Notes under the pieces: generated by a model
Told to the model about the DNA's origin: nothing
The model's database searches: none
Seen by the model: only the letters and a program-made list of their open reading frames with translations
Assembly: GCF_003057745.1 (NCBI RefSeq)
Contig: NZ_QBJD02000003.1
Span: forward strand, 62,001 to 126,000
DNA from: Enterobacter sp. RIT418
Lineage (GTDB): Bacteria > Pseudomonadota > Gammaproteobacteria > Enterobacterales > Enterobacteriaceae
DNA length: 64,000 bases
Reading direction: 5' to 3'
Program-made: the position numbers and the translations under genes
Shown here: positions 18,633-26,762 of the stretch, one piece after another
Layout: every line of letters begins with the position of its first letter
How positions within the stretch are numbered: the first letter of the stretch is position 1

Positions 18633-19193
18633 ATGTCTATAATTATTACGCATAACGCATTTTTACGCGAAGCATTAAAATGGGTGTTAGAGCACTCTTT
18701 CACAACGCGTGAAATCTGTCTGATAGACCTGGAAGGCTGTTCATGCCTGCAGAACCTGATGTGCGAGCTGGAAAAACACGAACTGTCCAGCGACGCGGAA
18801 TTTTATTTCTTAGGCAGCAGAGGTATTTATTCCGAGCTGCTGGCAAAGTTTGATGTGATAAGCAGTCATTCTTCAATAAATGACGTTTTAAATCAGTTAT
18901 CCAACAAGCGCGGGATAGGCATGACGGATTTGGTCGAGCATGTTTACGCATGCCGCACGCTTAAAGATCTGACGAAGTCGCAGCTAAGAACCTGTATTAT
19001 GCGGCGCTATAAATCTAATGCGTCTATCGCACAAACGCTAAGGGTATCTACAAAAACCGTCGACTCTACCTTATATACCGCGATGCAGAGACTGGGATTA
19101 AGTTCGGTGACTAACCTTCAGCGCTATATCTCATGTGAATTTAGTGGTTTCGAGCTTGACTGGTTATTATTACGTCATGGCGTATGGTTTTAA
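18633..19193 (+). CDS. Orphan LuxR/FixJ-type HTH regulator
   Basis: A 186-residue protein whose C-terminal part (about residues 110-165) is a LuxR-type helix-turn-helix: LTKSQLRTCIMRRYKSN, then SIAQTLRVSTKTVDSTLYTA and MQRLGLSS. The N-terminal 100 residues have no recognisable phospho-receiver Asp pattern and no autoinducer domain; they resemble the degenerate N-terminal domains of small enterobacterial regulators of fimbriae and motility. I do not recognise the gene. It is unlinked to a sensor kinase. The AT-rich DNA and position next to the DUF1120 gene and gapC suggest acquired or fast-evolving control DNA. Confidence 0.7.
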   Translation: MSIIITHNAFLREALKWVLEHSFTTREICLIDLEGCSCLQNLMCELEKHELSSDAEFYFLGSRGIYSELLAKFDVISSHSSINDVLNQLSNKRGIGMTDLVEHVYACRTLKDLTKSQLRTCIMRRYKSNASIAQTLRVSTKTVDSTLYTAMQRLGLSSVTNLQRYISCEFSGFELDWLLLRHGVWF

Positions 19194-19301
19194 ACCAGTT
19201 GAACCGAATATAGCCCGTTTCAGCACGGACAGCTAAATTTATCCAAGAATGTCCTTATATTATCGGCGGCACTGGCCTCGTCGCCATTGGACGGCGGTAA
19301 G

Positions 19302-19331
19302 TTGGAATTATCCGCGAGGTCAGGCTATATT
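19302..19331 (+). promoter_or_regulatory. Sigma-70-like promoter for a candidate sRNA
   Basis: TTGGAA (19302-19307) and TATATT (19326-19331) are 18 bases apart. The predicted start near 19338 would give a transcript of about 93 nt ending at the strong terminator at 19430. Confidence 0.45.
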
Positions 19332-19337
19332 TTCTGG

Positions 19338-19430
19338 ATTCATCGAACCTATATCTCGACTATACGGTCGATCGCTGCCTAACACCCGTTCCCTGTCACC
19401 GCAGGGTCACATCTGCGGGTGTTTTTTTAT
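19338..19430 (+). ncRNA. Candidate small RNA or terminated cybB leader
   Basis: Between the LuxR-type gene and cybB lies a promoter-like sequence followed by a hairpin TCGAC/GTCGA (about 19356-19371) and then a strong rho-independent terminator: ACACCCG and CGGGTGT pair around an inner CCCTG/CAGGG hairpin and are followed by seven T. No open frame with a ribosome site fits this span. The structure is that of a Hfq-type sRNA or of an attenuator in the cybB leader; cybB starts 88 bases downstream, so it needs its own promoter or read-through. I cannot match it to a named sRNA. Confidence 0.4.
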
Positions 19431-19517
19431 TCCTGAGATTTACCGCAAAACAGTTAATGAAAATTTAAGGAAAGGTCGTTATGTTGAGGCAGGTAACGTC
19501 ATTTTTCAGGAAAATTT

Positions 19518-20048
19518 ATGCGCACGAAATATACAGGTCTGCAAATTAGCATCCACTGGCTGGTGTTTTTGTTAGTCATCGTGGCCTATTGCGCCATGGA
19601 GTTCAGGGGATTTTTCCCGCGAAGCGACCGGCCGTTAATCAACATGATCCACGTATCCTGCGGAATTTCTATTCTGGTGCTGATGGCGGCACGCCTGCTG
19701 ATTCGCCTTAAATTCCCTGCGCCTCCTATCCAGCCGAAGCCAAAAGCGATGATCACCGGGCTGTCGCACCTGGGACACCTGGTCGTTTATCTGCTGTTTA
19801 TCGCGCTGCCGCTGATCGGTATTGTGATGATGTATAACCGCGGCAGCGACTGGTTTGCCTTCGGCCTGACGATGCCGCATGCGGCAGAGGGGAATTTTGA
19901 CCTGGTCGACATGCTGAAAGCGTGGCACGTCACGCTGGCAAATCTGGGCTATTTCGTCATTGGCCTGCACGCGTTTGCCGCGCTGATGCACCACTACTAC
20001 TGGAAAGACAATACTTTGCTGCGCATGATGCCGAAGAAGCGCCAGTAG
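19518..20048 (+). CDS. cybB: Cytochrome b561 CybB, superoxide:ubiquinone oxidoreductase
   Basis: A 176-residue, four-helix dihaem membrane protein close to E. coli CybB. Known CybB takes electrons from superoxide in the periplasm and passes them to ubiquinone. Four hydrophobic segments are evident and the haem-ligand histidines are in place: SIHW (His13), HLGHLVVYLL in the third segment region, AWHVTLANLGY and GLHAFAALMHHYYW. The start ATG 19518 follows GGAAAATTT. It ends in the basic MMPKKRQ tail and is followed by a terminator. Confidence 0.93.
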   Translation: MRTKYTGLQISIHWLVFLLVIVAYCAMEFRGFFPRSDRPLINMIHVSCGISILVLMAARLLIRLKFPAPPIQPKPKAMITGLSHLGHLVVYLLFIALPLIGIVMMYNRGSDWFAFGLTMPHAAEGNFDLVDMLKAWHVTLANLGYFVIGLHAFAALMHHYYWKDNTLLRMMPKKRQ

Positions 20049-20056
20049 CTGAACGT

Positions 20057-20083
20057 GCCCTGCAACCCGCAGGGCATTTTTTT
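20057..20083 (+). terminator. Rho-independent terminator after cybB
   Basis: Seven-base stem GCCCTGC/GCAGGGC with loop AACCC and then ATTTTTTT. It lies between the convergent cybB and oxidoreductase genes. Confidence 0.9.
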
Positions 20084-20088
20084 AGCGC

Positions 20089-21156
20089 TTATTGAAGCTG
20101 CGCGCGCTCCTCCGCCGTGAGTTCAAGCGCCCGGGTTGAGCCGGTTTCGGAGGACGTTACCGCCGCTTCCAGAACCGCCATCACTGCGAGGGCCTCGACC
20201 GGATGCACCGGATTATCGATTTTTCCGTTCAGGGCATCGCGCACGTTAACGTAGTACTGGCGCTGATCGCCGTTTGGCGTGGGCAGCTTGCTGGCTTCAC
20301 CCTGCGCGTTAAACAGCACCATATCGTCATCGTCTTCTCCCCAGCTTTCGCTTCCTGGAACAACGCCCGCCAGCAGTTGCGCTTCCTGGCGATCGATGCG
20401 CGCCTTCACCACGCTTGCCTTGTCGCCGTGAACGGTAAAGCGAGAGACGCCCCCGGCAACCAGCATGCTGCAGTGGAGAACCACCTTATGCTCCGGGTAA
20501 TTCAGCACTACGTGCGCCCAGTCGTTGATTTCCGCGCCGTCGCGCAGCGTGGCGATGTTGCCCTGCACCGACTGTGGCAGGCCGAACAGCTGTAGCGTCT
20601 GGTCAATCATGTGCGGACCGAGATCGAACCACAGCCCGCTGCCCGGCACGTTTTGCTCTCTCCAGCGCACGCGAACCTCCGGGCGGAAGCGATCGATATG
20701 CGACTCAAAGTGCTTAACCTTGCCGAGCGTGCCGTGCTCAATGGTTTGCTTAATGCCGAGAAAATCGCTGTCCCAGCGCCGGTTGTGGAACACGGAAAGG
20801 AGAAGCTGCTTTTCGTCTGCGAGCGCGATCAGATCGCGCGCTTCCTGCATGTCGAGGGTAAAGGGTTTGTCCACCACGACGTGTTTGCCCGCGTTCAGGG
20901 CCAGCGTTGCCAGCGGCGCATGGGTGGCGTTCGGGGAGGCAATCACCACCAGGTCTACGTCCGGGTGCTGAATGGCCTCTTCAGGGGTTGCCACGACAAT
21001 CGCGTTCGGAACGTCGCGCTTAACCTTTTCCTCATCACGGGAGGAAACCACCGCCAGCGTAAGCCCGTCAACGGACTGGATCAGCGGGGCATGGAAGGTC
21101 TTGCCCACAAATCCATACCCGATCAGCGCAACGTTTATCGTCTTCTCTTTATTCAT
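20089..21156 (-). CDS. Gfo/Idh/MocA-family NAD(P) oxidoreductase (YdgJ-like)
   Basis: A 355-residue soluble dehydrogenase. The N-terminal Rossmann domain shows VALIGYGFVGKTFHAPL, the central VVDKPFTLDMQEA carries the family EKP-like Lys, and the C-terminal alpha/beta domain follows with GSGLWFDLGPHMIDQTLQLFG (catalytic His in the GxHxID-type motif). The family oxidises sugars or inositols or acts on related substrates; the closest known protein appears to be E. coli YdgJ. ATG 21156 has GGAGAA upstream and overlaps the end of the DeoR-type regulator gene by eight bases, so the two are coupled and the regulator probably controls this enzyme. Confidence 0.85.
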   Translation of the reverse strand: MNKEKTINVALIGYGFVGKTFHAPLIQSVDGLTLAVVSSRDEEKVKRDVPNAIVVATPEEAIQHPDVDLVVIASPNATHAPLATLALNAGKHVVVDKPFTLDMQEARDLIALADEKQLLLSVFHNRRWDSDFLGIKQTIEHGTLGKVKHFESHIDRFRPEVRVRWREQNVPGSGLWFDLGPHMIDQTLQLFGLPQSVQGNIATLRDGAEINDWAHVVLNYPEHKVVLHCSMLVAGGVSRFTVHGDKASVVKARIDRQEAQLLAGVVPGSESWGEDDDDMVLFNAQGEASKLPTPNGDQRQYYVNVRDALNGKIDNPVHPVEALAVMAVLEAAVTSSETGSTRALELTAEERAQLQ

Positions 21157-21916
21157 GATCTTCTCCAGGTGATGACGCATCTGCCACGGTGACGTGCAGG
21201 GCGCTATTGTCCCCAAGCTCTGCCCAGGGACGATCTAAAAACAGCTGTTGTATATCCGCCAGCCCGGAAACCAGATACGGCTCGCAGTGGTTTAGCTTCA
21301 AGTGGTCCGCGACGATCCAGCGCTCGCGGCTGGCGGCCAGCATGGCCCGCTTGACGTCCGCATCGGCCTCTTTGCTGGCGCTGAGGCCCAGCTCGGCGTG
21401 AATGGCGCACGCGCCGAGAATGGCAATATCCGCCCGATAGCGCGACAGGAGCGAAAGCGTTGCGCTTCCGGCAAACAGGCGCTGCTGCGGGTCCCAGTTG
21501 CCGCCGAGCAGGATCAGCTCGATGTCCTCCCGATCGCTAAAGAGCTGCGCAATATCGAGCGAGGTGGTGATTGCCGTCAGCGGCCCTTTGAGGTGCCCGG
21601 CAACCGCCAGCACCGTACTGCCCGCGTCCAGAAACAGCGTTGAACCGGCAGGAACGCACTCCGCGACCCGTTTTCCCAACAGCTGTTTCGTCTGCGGCAG
21701 CAGGACGCTGCGGCCCTGGCGCGTCATGGCGGAAAGGTTGAGCGCGATCGCTCCGCCGTGGTTCTTCTGGGCTAAGCCTTCCTTTTCCAGGTCGGTCAAA
21801 TCGCGGCGGATGGTGTCAGCAGAAACCTGCATCCTTTCTGCAAGCTCTGCGATGCTGGCCTGACCCTGTTCGGTCAGAATATCGAGCACGTACTTTTGTC
21901 GGGCGGTTTTGTGCAT
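21149..21916 (-). CDS. DeoR-family transcriptional regulator
   Basis: A 255-residue repressor. The N-terminal winged helix-turn-helix (MHKTARQKYVLDILTEQG...IAELAERMQVSADTIRRDL) and the C-terminal DeoR sensor domain with LFLDAGSTVLAVAGHL and ILLGGNWDPQQRLFAG are intact; the ligand is usually a sugar phosphate. I use ATG 21916; an in-frame TTG six codons upstream is less likely. It precedes and overlaps the Gfo/Idh/MocA gene, which points to a small self-regulated sugar-derivative operon. The substrate is unknown. Confidence 0.87.
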   Translation of the reverse strand: MHKTARQKYVLDILTEQGQASIAELAERMQVSADTIRRDLTDLEKEGLAQKNHGGAIALNLSAMTRQGRSVLLPQTKQLLGKRVAECVPAGSTLFLDAGSTVLAVAGHLKGPLTAITTSLDIAQLFSDREDIELILLGGNWDPQQRLFAGSATLSLLSRYRADIAILGACAIHAELGLSASKEADADVKRAMLAASRERWIVADHLKLNHCEPYLVSGLADIQQLFLDRPWAELGDNSALHVTVADASSPGEDHE

Positions 21917-22044
21917 GGGAAAAAAATCCTGCAAAATATTGCAATAGTACGCATATTACAGCAAAAGGAGAAAAAGGAAATGCGTCCTTCTGCGGGCAGG
22001 GTTGTACAACGTTTGGTTGACGGGAGGGCTATAGAGGCGCTAAA

Positions 22045-22067
22045 GGGGGCCGAGTGGCCCCCTTTTT
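22045..22067 (-). terminator. Hairpin after the ycgZ-ymgA-ariR operon
   Basis: Seven-base GC stem GGGGGCC/GGCCCCC with loop GAGT. On the plus strand TTTTT follows, on the minus strand only TTT; the only nearby gene ending here is ariR on the minus strand. Confidence 0.6.
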
Positions 22068-22105
22068 AACGTGCAGCGTTTTGGCTGGTGGTGGTCAACA
22101 GGCGG

Positions 22106-22384
22106 TTAGATGTCGTCTCGGGTGAAGCCCACCACGATTTCAAGCGTGTTGCGGATGACGTCGCAGGCTTCAGGCTCTGGGGTAATTTCCAGCGCGTGGA
22201 TCAACTGCAAAATGATCTCTTTGTTGGAGAGGTTGTCTCCGCAAAGCAAGATGCAGCGTATTGCTGAACCCAGCACTTCCGCCTCATCGCTGAGATTCTT
22301 CCCGGCGTTCTGGAAAAACTCGGCCAGACCCTTGTCATGCAGTGCCTCAAAAATGTAATTCTGCTGTGTACTGACTTTTTCCAT
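22106..22384 (-). CDS. ariR: AriR/YmgB-family biofilm and acid-resistance regulator
   Basis: A 92-residue helical protein. The C-terminal part IILQLIHALEITPEPEACDVIRNTLEIVV is clearly the AriR (YmgB) pattern, and GDNLSNKEII before it matches GDNVNNKNII of E. coli. AriR is a small dimeric connector protein linked to Rcs signalling, biofilm control and acid resistance. The ATG at 22384 (MEKVSTQQ) is chosen; the longer frame upstream overlaps the preceding gene and has no homology. It is the third gene of a ycgZ-ymgA-ariR operon. Confidence 0.85.
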   Translation of the reverse strand: MEKVSTQQNYIFEALHDKGLAEFFQNAGKNLSDEAEVLGSAIRCILLCGDNLSNKEIILQLIHALEITPEPEACDVIRNTLEIVVGFTRDDI

Positions 22385-22409
22385 GTTGGCGCACCGTGTT
22401 AGTTGGAGT

Positions 22410-22709
22410 TCAATGCTTTTTATTCGGAGAATGGTGAGGCTCGTGATGTAACATCGAACGCACCCTGGAGACGTCATAGTCACCAATGACGCGCCCCCGA
22501 TCCTGCGACACGCCCGTAATTCGCTCGCGCACTTCATTCTCTGCCGCAATCAATGCATCTTTTCTTTCTGGATTGGTTTCTGCCCGGGCCATCACCAGAA
22601 GGCGTGCGGCCAGGGATGAGAAGGTGATAGGACCGTTTTCTTTCAAAATGGACAGCACCGCCTCACCAATCAAATCATCTTTCAGTCGTTCGAATTTAGT
22701 TCTATGCAT
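22410..22709 (-). CDS. ymgA: YmgA-like connector protein
   Basis: A 99-residue protein. The segment GEAVLSILKENGPITFSSLAARLLVMARAE corresponds to the core of E. coli YmgA and the wider YcgZ/YmgA/AriR fold. I prefer ATG 22709 (MHRTKFERL), with GTGAG nine bases upstream, to ATG 22751, which has no ribosome site; this gives a length close to YmgA (90 aa). It is 25 bases upstream of ariR and 118 bases downstream of ycgZ. The C-terminus is histidine-rich (HHEPHHSPNKKH). Confidence 0.75.
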   Translation of the reverse strand: MHRTKFERLKDDLIGEAVLSILKENGPITFSSLAARLLVMARAETNPERKDALIAAENEVRERITGVSQDRGRVIGDYDVSRVRSMLHHEPHHSPNKKH

Positions 22710-22827
22710 AGCTTTAATCTCACTCTGCTCCAGCGTAACGGCCTGAAGCATGTTGTTGGTCGCGCGATGATAAGAATATTTCTTCAGCTCAACGAAACCA
22801 ACTCAGTAAGCTAAAAATCAGACTCGC

Positions 22828-23067
22828 TTACCGGGCGAAGAAAAGAGCGATCAGGCCGTTGTAATGAGCCTTCTCATCATCGCAGGATGATTCTTCAATG
22901 CGACGCAGCAGCTTTGTACAAATTGTCATTCGGCTCAGGGGGAGGTTTTCTTTGATGATCTCGCTAACAATCAACCCAAGCGTTTCCTGCTGTCCTGGAA
23001 TGTTGTTCTTATTAAAATACAACGTGATAGCGTTCTCTGCTGGCGTTGGATTGTGATTGCGACGCAT
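22828..23067 (-). CDS. ycgZ: YcgZ connector protein
   Basis: A 79-residue protein that matches E. coli YcgZ: ITLYFNKNNIPGQQETLGLI, then IKENLPLSRMTICTKLLRRIE and HYNGLIALFF. In K-12 the ycgZ-ymgA-ariR-ymgC operon is repressed by the MerR-like BluR, relieved by the blue-light sensor BluF and by cold, and its products act on the Rcs phosphorelay. Here it is first in the operon; bluR and bluF are not in the window. Several dyads lie just upstream. Confidence 0.87.
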   Translation of the reverse strand: MRRNHNPTPAENAITLYFNKNNIPGQQETLGLIVSEIIKENLPLSRMTICTKLLRRIEESSCDDEKAHYNGLIALFFAR

Positions 23068-23089
23068 TGTTTACCCACCGTTTCTTGAA

Positions 23090-23184
23090 CATTTGTGTAA
23101 CATCGATGTGTTAGAATCTATACCAATAATCGAAATCTGTACATCAAAAATGTACAACTATTTTTCAAATGAACAAAAATGTTC
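23090..23184 (-). promoter_or_regulatory. ycgZ promoter region with dyad repeats
   Basis: Read leftward, TTGATG and TATAGA are 19 bases apart, the long spacer favoured by MerR-type activators and repressors. Two TGTACA hexamers (23138-23143 and 23151-23156) bracket TCAAAAA, and GAACAAAAATGTTC (23171-23184) is a second dyad; ACATCGATGT (about 23099-23108) is a third. They fit control of ycgZ by a BluR-like protein, but I have no site consensus at hand to confirm it. Confidence 0.4.
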
Positions 23185-23294
23185 ACCACAATGCGACGAA
23201 CGCAGTGGCGGGCTGGGTCAGAGTGAGGGAGGCTAAAAAAAGAGTGAGGAAGGGTAGAGCAAGGCAGATTAATCAGGCCCCGAAGGGCCTGAAA

Positions 23295-23567
23295 CTACTT
23301 ACGGCCCAACAGCAGGCCGAGAACAACGCCAACCGCACCGGCGGCAATCAGGCCGGAAAGCGGATTGTTTCTTACGGCTTCAGTAACGTCCGAAACCGCA
23401 TCGCTGGCCTGCGCCGCGTATTTACGCGCTGCGCCTTTAACCTGATGTTTAGGTGAGTCCACAAAATCACCAAACTGCTGCTGAGCAGATCCTGCGAGCT
23501 CATCGAGCTTGTTTTTGGCCTTATCGCCAGCGTATTCCGCATTTTTATCAGCGTCGAAATCAGTCAT
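23295..23567 (-). CDS. Membrane-anchored CsbD/DUF883-like stress protein
   Basis: A 90-residue protein. The first 60 residues are hydrophilic and helical (DKAKNKLDELAGSAQQQFGDF...HQVKGAARKYAAQASDAV), like CsbD or ElaB-type proteins. The C-terminus PLSGLIAAGAVGVVLGLLLGRK is a glycine-rich membrane anchor of the ElaB/YqjD/DUF883 type. Such proteins are sigma-S-induced and some bind ribosomes at the inner membrane in stationary phase; whether this one does is not known. A good AGGAGG-like site (GGAGG) precedes ATG 23567. A small CAGGCCC/GGGCCTG hairpin follows it. Confidence 0.75.
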   Translation of the reverse strand: MTDFDADKNAEYAGDKAKNKLDELAGSAQQQFGDFVDSPKHQVKGAARKYAAQASDAVSDVTEAVRNNPLSGLIAAGAVGVVLGLLLGRK

Positions 23568-23760
23568 AACTTCCTCCTTTTGTAGTCAGTTTAAGAATAG
23601 ACTGCATTTGACGGTTCGGGGCCAGACGGGAGGAAAAGGGCGGTTTTTCGGATATGTCTCTTTGCGCTTAGGGCAGTGTGAAGGGAAAAAGTAAGGGTCG
23701 ATAAAACCGTTGTTAGCCAATAGCGGAGCAAATAGCGGGCAGACCCGCTGCCCGCCTGAA

Positions 23761-23985
23761 TTATTTACGCAACAGTAAAAATGCACAGAACGTGGACGCG
23801 CTGGCAACGCTAATTGCTATAGCGAAAAAACAGTACAAAACAAAATCCATTACCCGCTCATCCCCGTAAAACCCAAAGTACTCCGCCATAGCATATTGTG
23901 TTTCAGGGGGCACGAATCTGTAGAGAGAGAGCATCGTCAGGAAGGTTACTGCAAGCCACAATAAAACCAGGAACATGATTTTCAT
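23761..23985 (-). CDS. Small two-helix membrane protein, probable T6SS immunity protein
   Basis: A 74-residue protein with two transmembrane segments (about residues 3-22 and 48-71) joined by a short polar loop (RFVPPETQYAMAEYFGFYGDE), likely periplasmic if the basic C-terminus is cytoplasmic. No family is recognised. Its ATG shares one base with the stop codon of the DUF2778 toxin-like gene (TAATG), so it is translated with it. In type VI cassettes the gene directly after a peptidoglycan-targeting effector is normally its immunity protein, which acts at the membrane or in the periplasm. The call is by position and topology only. Confidence 0.55.
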   Translation of the reverse strand: MKIMFLVLLWLAVTFLTMLSLYRFVPPETQYAMAEYFGFYGDERVMDFVLYCFFAIAISVASASTFCAFLLLRK

Positions 23986-24467
23986 TAGTACACCTGCACA
24001 ACGCCATGCGCAATCATGAAATTACCAAGGTACATTCCACCCGTTCGAAGCAGGGCGGAGGCGAGAATGTGAAAATCACTCTGGCTGTACAAGGTAATAC
24101 ATCCCTTACTCAGTCCCGATGGCCCAATCGGATGGAGCCGAAATTCACCGCGCCTGACGCTATCAATAAATGTCTCGTCATTTATTGACCCATCATCGCG
24201 GTACAATGAAAACCATTCACTTCGATTTGAACCTGTAAAGAACGCGTTAACGCTGTCTTTTGTTTGAGTAAACCAACCGCCGCGTTCCCGCAAAAGAATA
24301 TAGTAGCGGCCAGGCGGAAGGGGGCCGATGTTCGGAACATTCGCGCTGTCAGGGTCATTCGTCGCGCTGCCATTACCAGAGAATGCAGGGAAATACCCTG
24401 TACACGGTACAGCCAGTGTTCCATATTTTCCGCCATTCAGATGGAAATAGCATTGCAGAAGATTCAT
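23985..24467 (-). CDS. DUF2778 (Tlde1-like) L,D-transpeptidase-type T6SS effector
   Basis: A 160-residue protein with the DUF2778 pattern: PAFSGNG near residue 27, NIGPLPPGRYYIL near residue 46, and FRLHPIGPSGLSKGCITLY with His112 and Cys123 in the HP..(S)xGC motif. Salmonella Tlde1, of the same family, is a type VI effector that attacks peptidoglycan tetrapeptides and swaps D-amino acids. There is no signal peptide, as expected for Hcp-delivered cargo. The gene is coupled on both sides: its ATG shares a base with the hcp stop (TGATG) and its stop shares a base with the next gene. The assignment to the family is firm, the activity is inferred. Confidence 0.8.
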   Translation of the reverse strand: MNLLQCYFHLNGGKYGTLAVPCTGYFPAFSGNGSATNDPDSANVPNIGPLPPGRYYILLRERGGWFTQTKDSVNAFFTGSNRSEWFSLYRDDGSINDETFIDSVRRGEFRLHPIGPSGLSKGCITLYSQSDFHILASALLRTGGMYLGNFMIAHGVVQVY

Positions 24468-24949
24468 CAGCGGTCGTTCCAGGAATCTTTGAAAATTATA
24501 TTACCGTCGCAATGTTTCCACGTGATTTTTTCGTAACGTAGCGAGATATTTTCTAGATGATTATGCTTTTCCGTTGCCGGGTTTTTTACGTCATGCATTA
24601 ACGGACAAATCGTGACGACTTTTACGTCCTCAAGCAGCATATTGAAGTATTCCACTTCCTGGCCCGCGTCGTTAATTTTGTACCACTTAAACTCAGCGGA
24701 GCTGAGCGTTTGGCCCGTTGCGACAGCTTTATAGAGATAGGGGCTTGCGCTATCAAACTCCTTTTCAAATACCAGGGCGCTGTGGACGCGCGTGCCCGTA
24801 ATTTTCCCGGTGTTATTGTCAGTAGGGAGATGCAGACCATGTCCAAACCCCAACACTTCGATACTTCCTTCACGATCCTTTACGTCTACTGCGCCTATAA
24901 TGTCTGCACCACCGTCGTCCTTCAGCCATAAATATGCGCGTATTGCCAT
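24467..24949 (-). CDS. hcp: Hcp, type VI secretion tube and cargo carrier
   Basis: A 160-residue Hcp protein: AIRAYLWLKDDGGADIIG at the N-terminus, then DVKDREGSIEVLGFGHGLHLP, TGTRVHSALVFEKEFDSASPYLYKA and ISLRYEKITWKHCDGNIIFKDSW, all typical of the enterobacterial Hcp family. Hexameric rings of Hcp form the T6SS inner tube and hold small effectors in their lumen. No other T6SS structural gene (tssB, tssC, vgrG, clpV) is in the window, so this is an orphan hcp serving a machine encoded elsewhere. It heads a translationally coupled three-gene cassette with a toxin-like gene and a small membrane-protein gene. Confidence 0.93.
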   Translation of the reverse strand: MAIRAYLWLKDDGGADIIGAVDVKDREGSIEVLGFGHGLHLPTDNNTGKITGTRVHSALVFEKEFDSASPYLYKAVATGQTLSSAEFKWYKINDAGQEVEYFNMLLEDVKVVTICPLMHDVKNPATEKHNHLENISLRYEKITWKHCDGNIIFKDSWNDR

Positions 24950-25144
24950 TCTAAAACTCCTTTTTTAAATAAAAACGCCACCCACTAAACGCTTCCCGAA
25001 GAGATATATTTTTACCTTTCGTGTTATATTAAATAGATATAAATCAGTCTGTTAGGATAATCATTCAGAATGGTTTTTGCCCTGGCGGCCCTCGGCTGTC
25101 AGCACAGCCAAACCAGAAAGGTTTACACCCTTGGCATAAATATT

Positions 25145-25164
25145 TACTATACCCCCCTACAGTA
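25145..25164 (+). promoter_or_regulatory. FrmR operator
   Basis: TACTATACCCCCCTACAGTA is an imperfect inverted repeat around a C6 tract, the layout of operators of the CsoR/RcnR family to which FrmR belongs. It ends 13 bases before the frmR start, so FrmR should repress its own operon here. Confidence 0.75.
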
Positions 25165-25177
25165 TCAGGAGGCGCGT

Positions 25178-25453
25178 ATGCCACACTCACCCGAAGATAA
25201 AAAACGTATTCTGACCCGCGTTCGCCGCATACGCGGGCAGGTTGATGCGCTTGAGCGCGCGCTGGAGTCCGGCGATCCGTGCCTGGCTATCCTGCAACAA
25301 ATCGCTGCAGTTCGCGGGGCCGCCAACGGCCTGATGGGCGAAATGGTTGAAATTCATCTCAAAGACGAGCTGGTGACGGGGGAGACAACCCCGGATCAGC
25401 GGGCGGTACGGATGGCAGAAGTCGGCCATTTGCTGCGCTCTTATCTAAAATAA
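25178..25453 (+). CDS. frmR: Formaldehyde-sensing repressor FrmR
   Basis: A 91-residue all-helical repressor of the CsoR/RcnR family (DUF156). FrmR releases DNA when formaldehyde cross-links Pro2 to Cys35; Pro2, Cys35 and His60 are all present. The start ATG 25178 follows CAGGAGG at ideal spacing, and starting here exposes Pro2. The frame is open further upstream but that part would cover the operator. It is 30 bases upstream of frmA. Confidence 0.95.
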   Translation: MPHSPEDKKRILTRVRRIRGQVDALERALESGDPCLAILQQIAAVRGAANGLMGEMVEIHLKDELVTGETTPDQRAVRMAEVGHLLRSYLK

Positions 25454-26602
<1,149 letters not shown>

Positions 26603-26609
26603 CGCTTCT

Positions 26610-26636
26610 GCCAGCGGTTTTTGCCGCTGGCGTTTT
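26610..26636 (+). terminator. Rho-independent terminator after frmA
   Basis: Eight-base stem GCCAGCGG/CCGCTGGC with a six-base loop TTTTTG, followed by GTTTTC. It closes the frmRA operon. Confidence 0.8.
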
Positions 26637-26762
26637 CGCAACAATCTTCTCTAAAGTGTGACCTGCCTTGCGCTTTTAGCCGTAAGCAAATCTTCAGCCG
26701 TGCCGATGACTCTTTTACAGGCGTGTTTTTGCGCATCTTACCTATAAAGAGAGTCGACGGTC

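Noticed and set aside
23761-24949. Prophage remnant at the hcp cassette
   Set aside because: No integrase, phage structural gene or tRNA boundary is seen; the three genes fit a T6SS cargo cassette.
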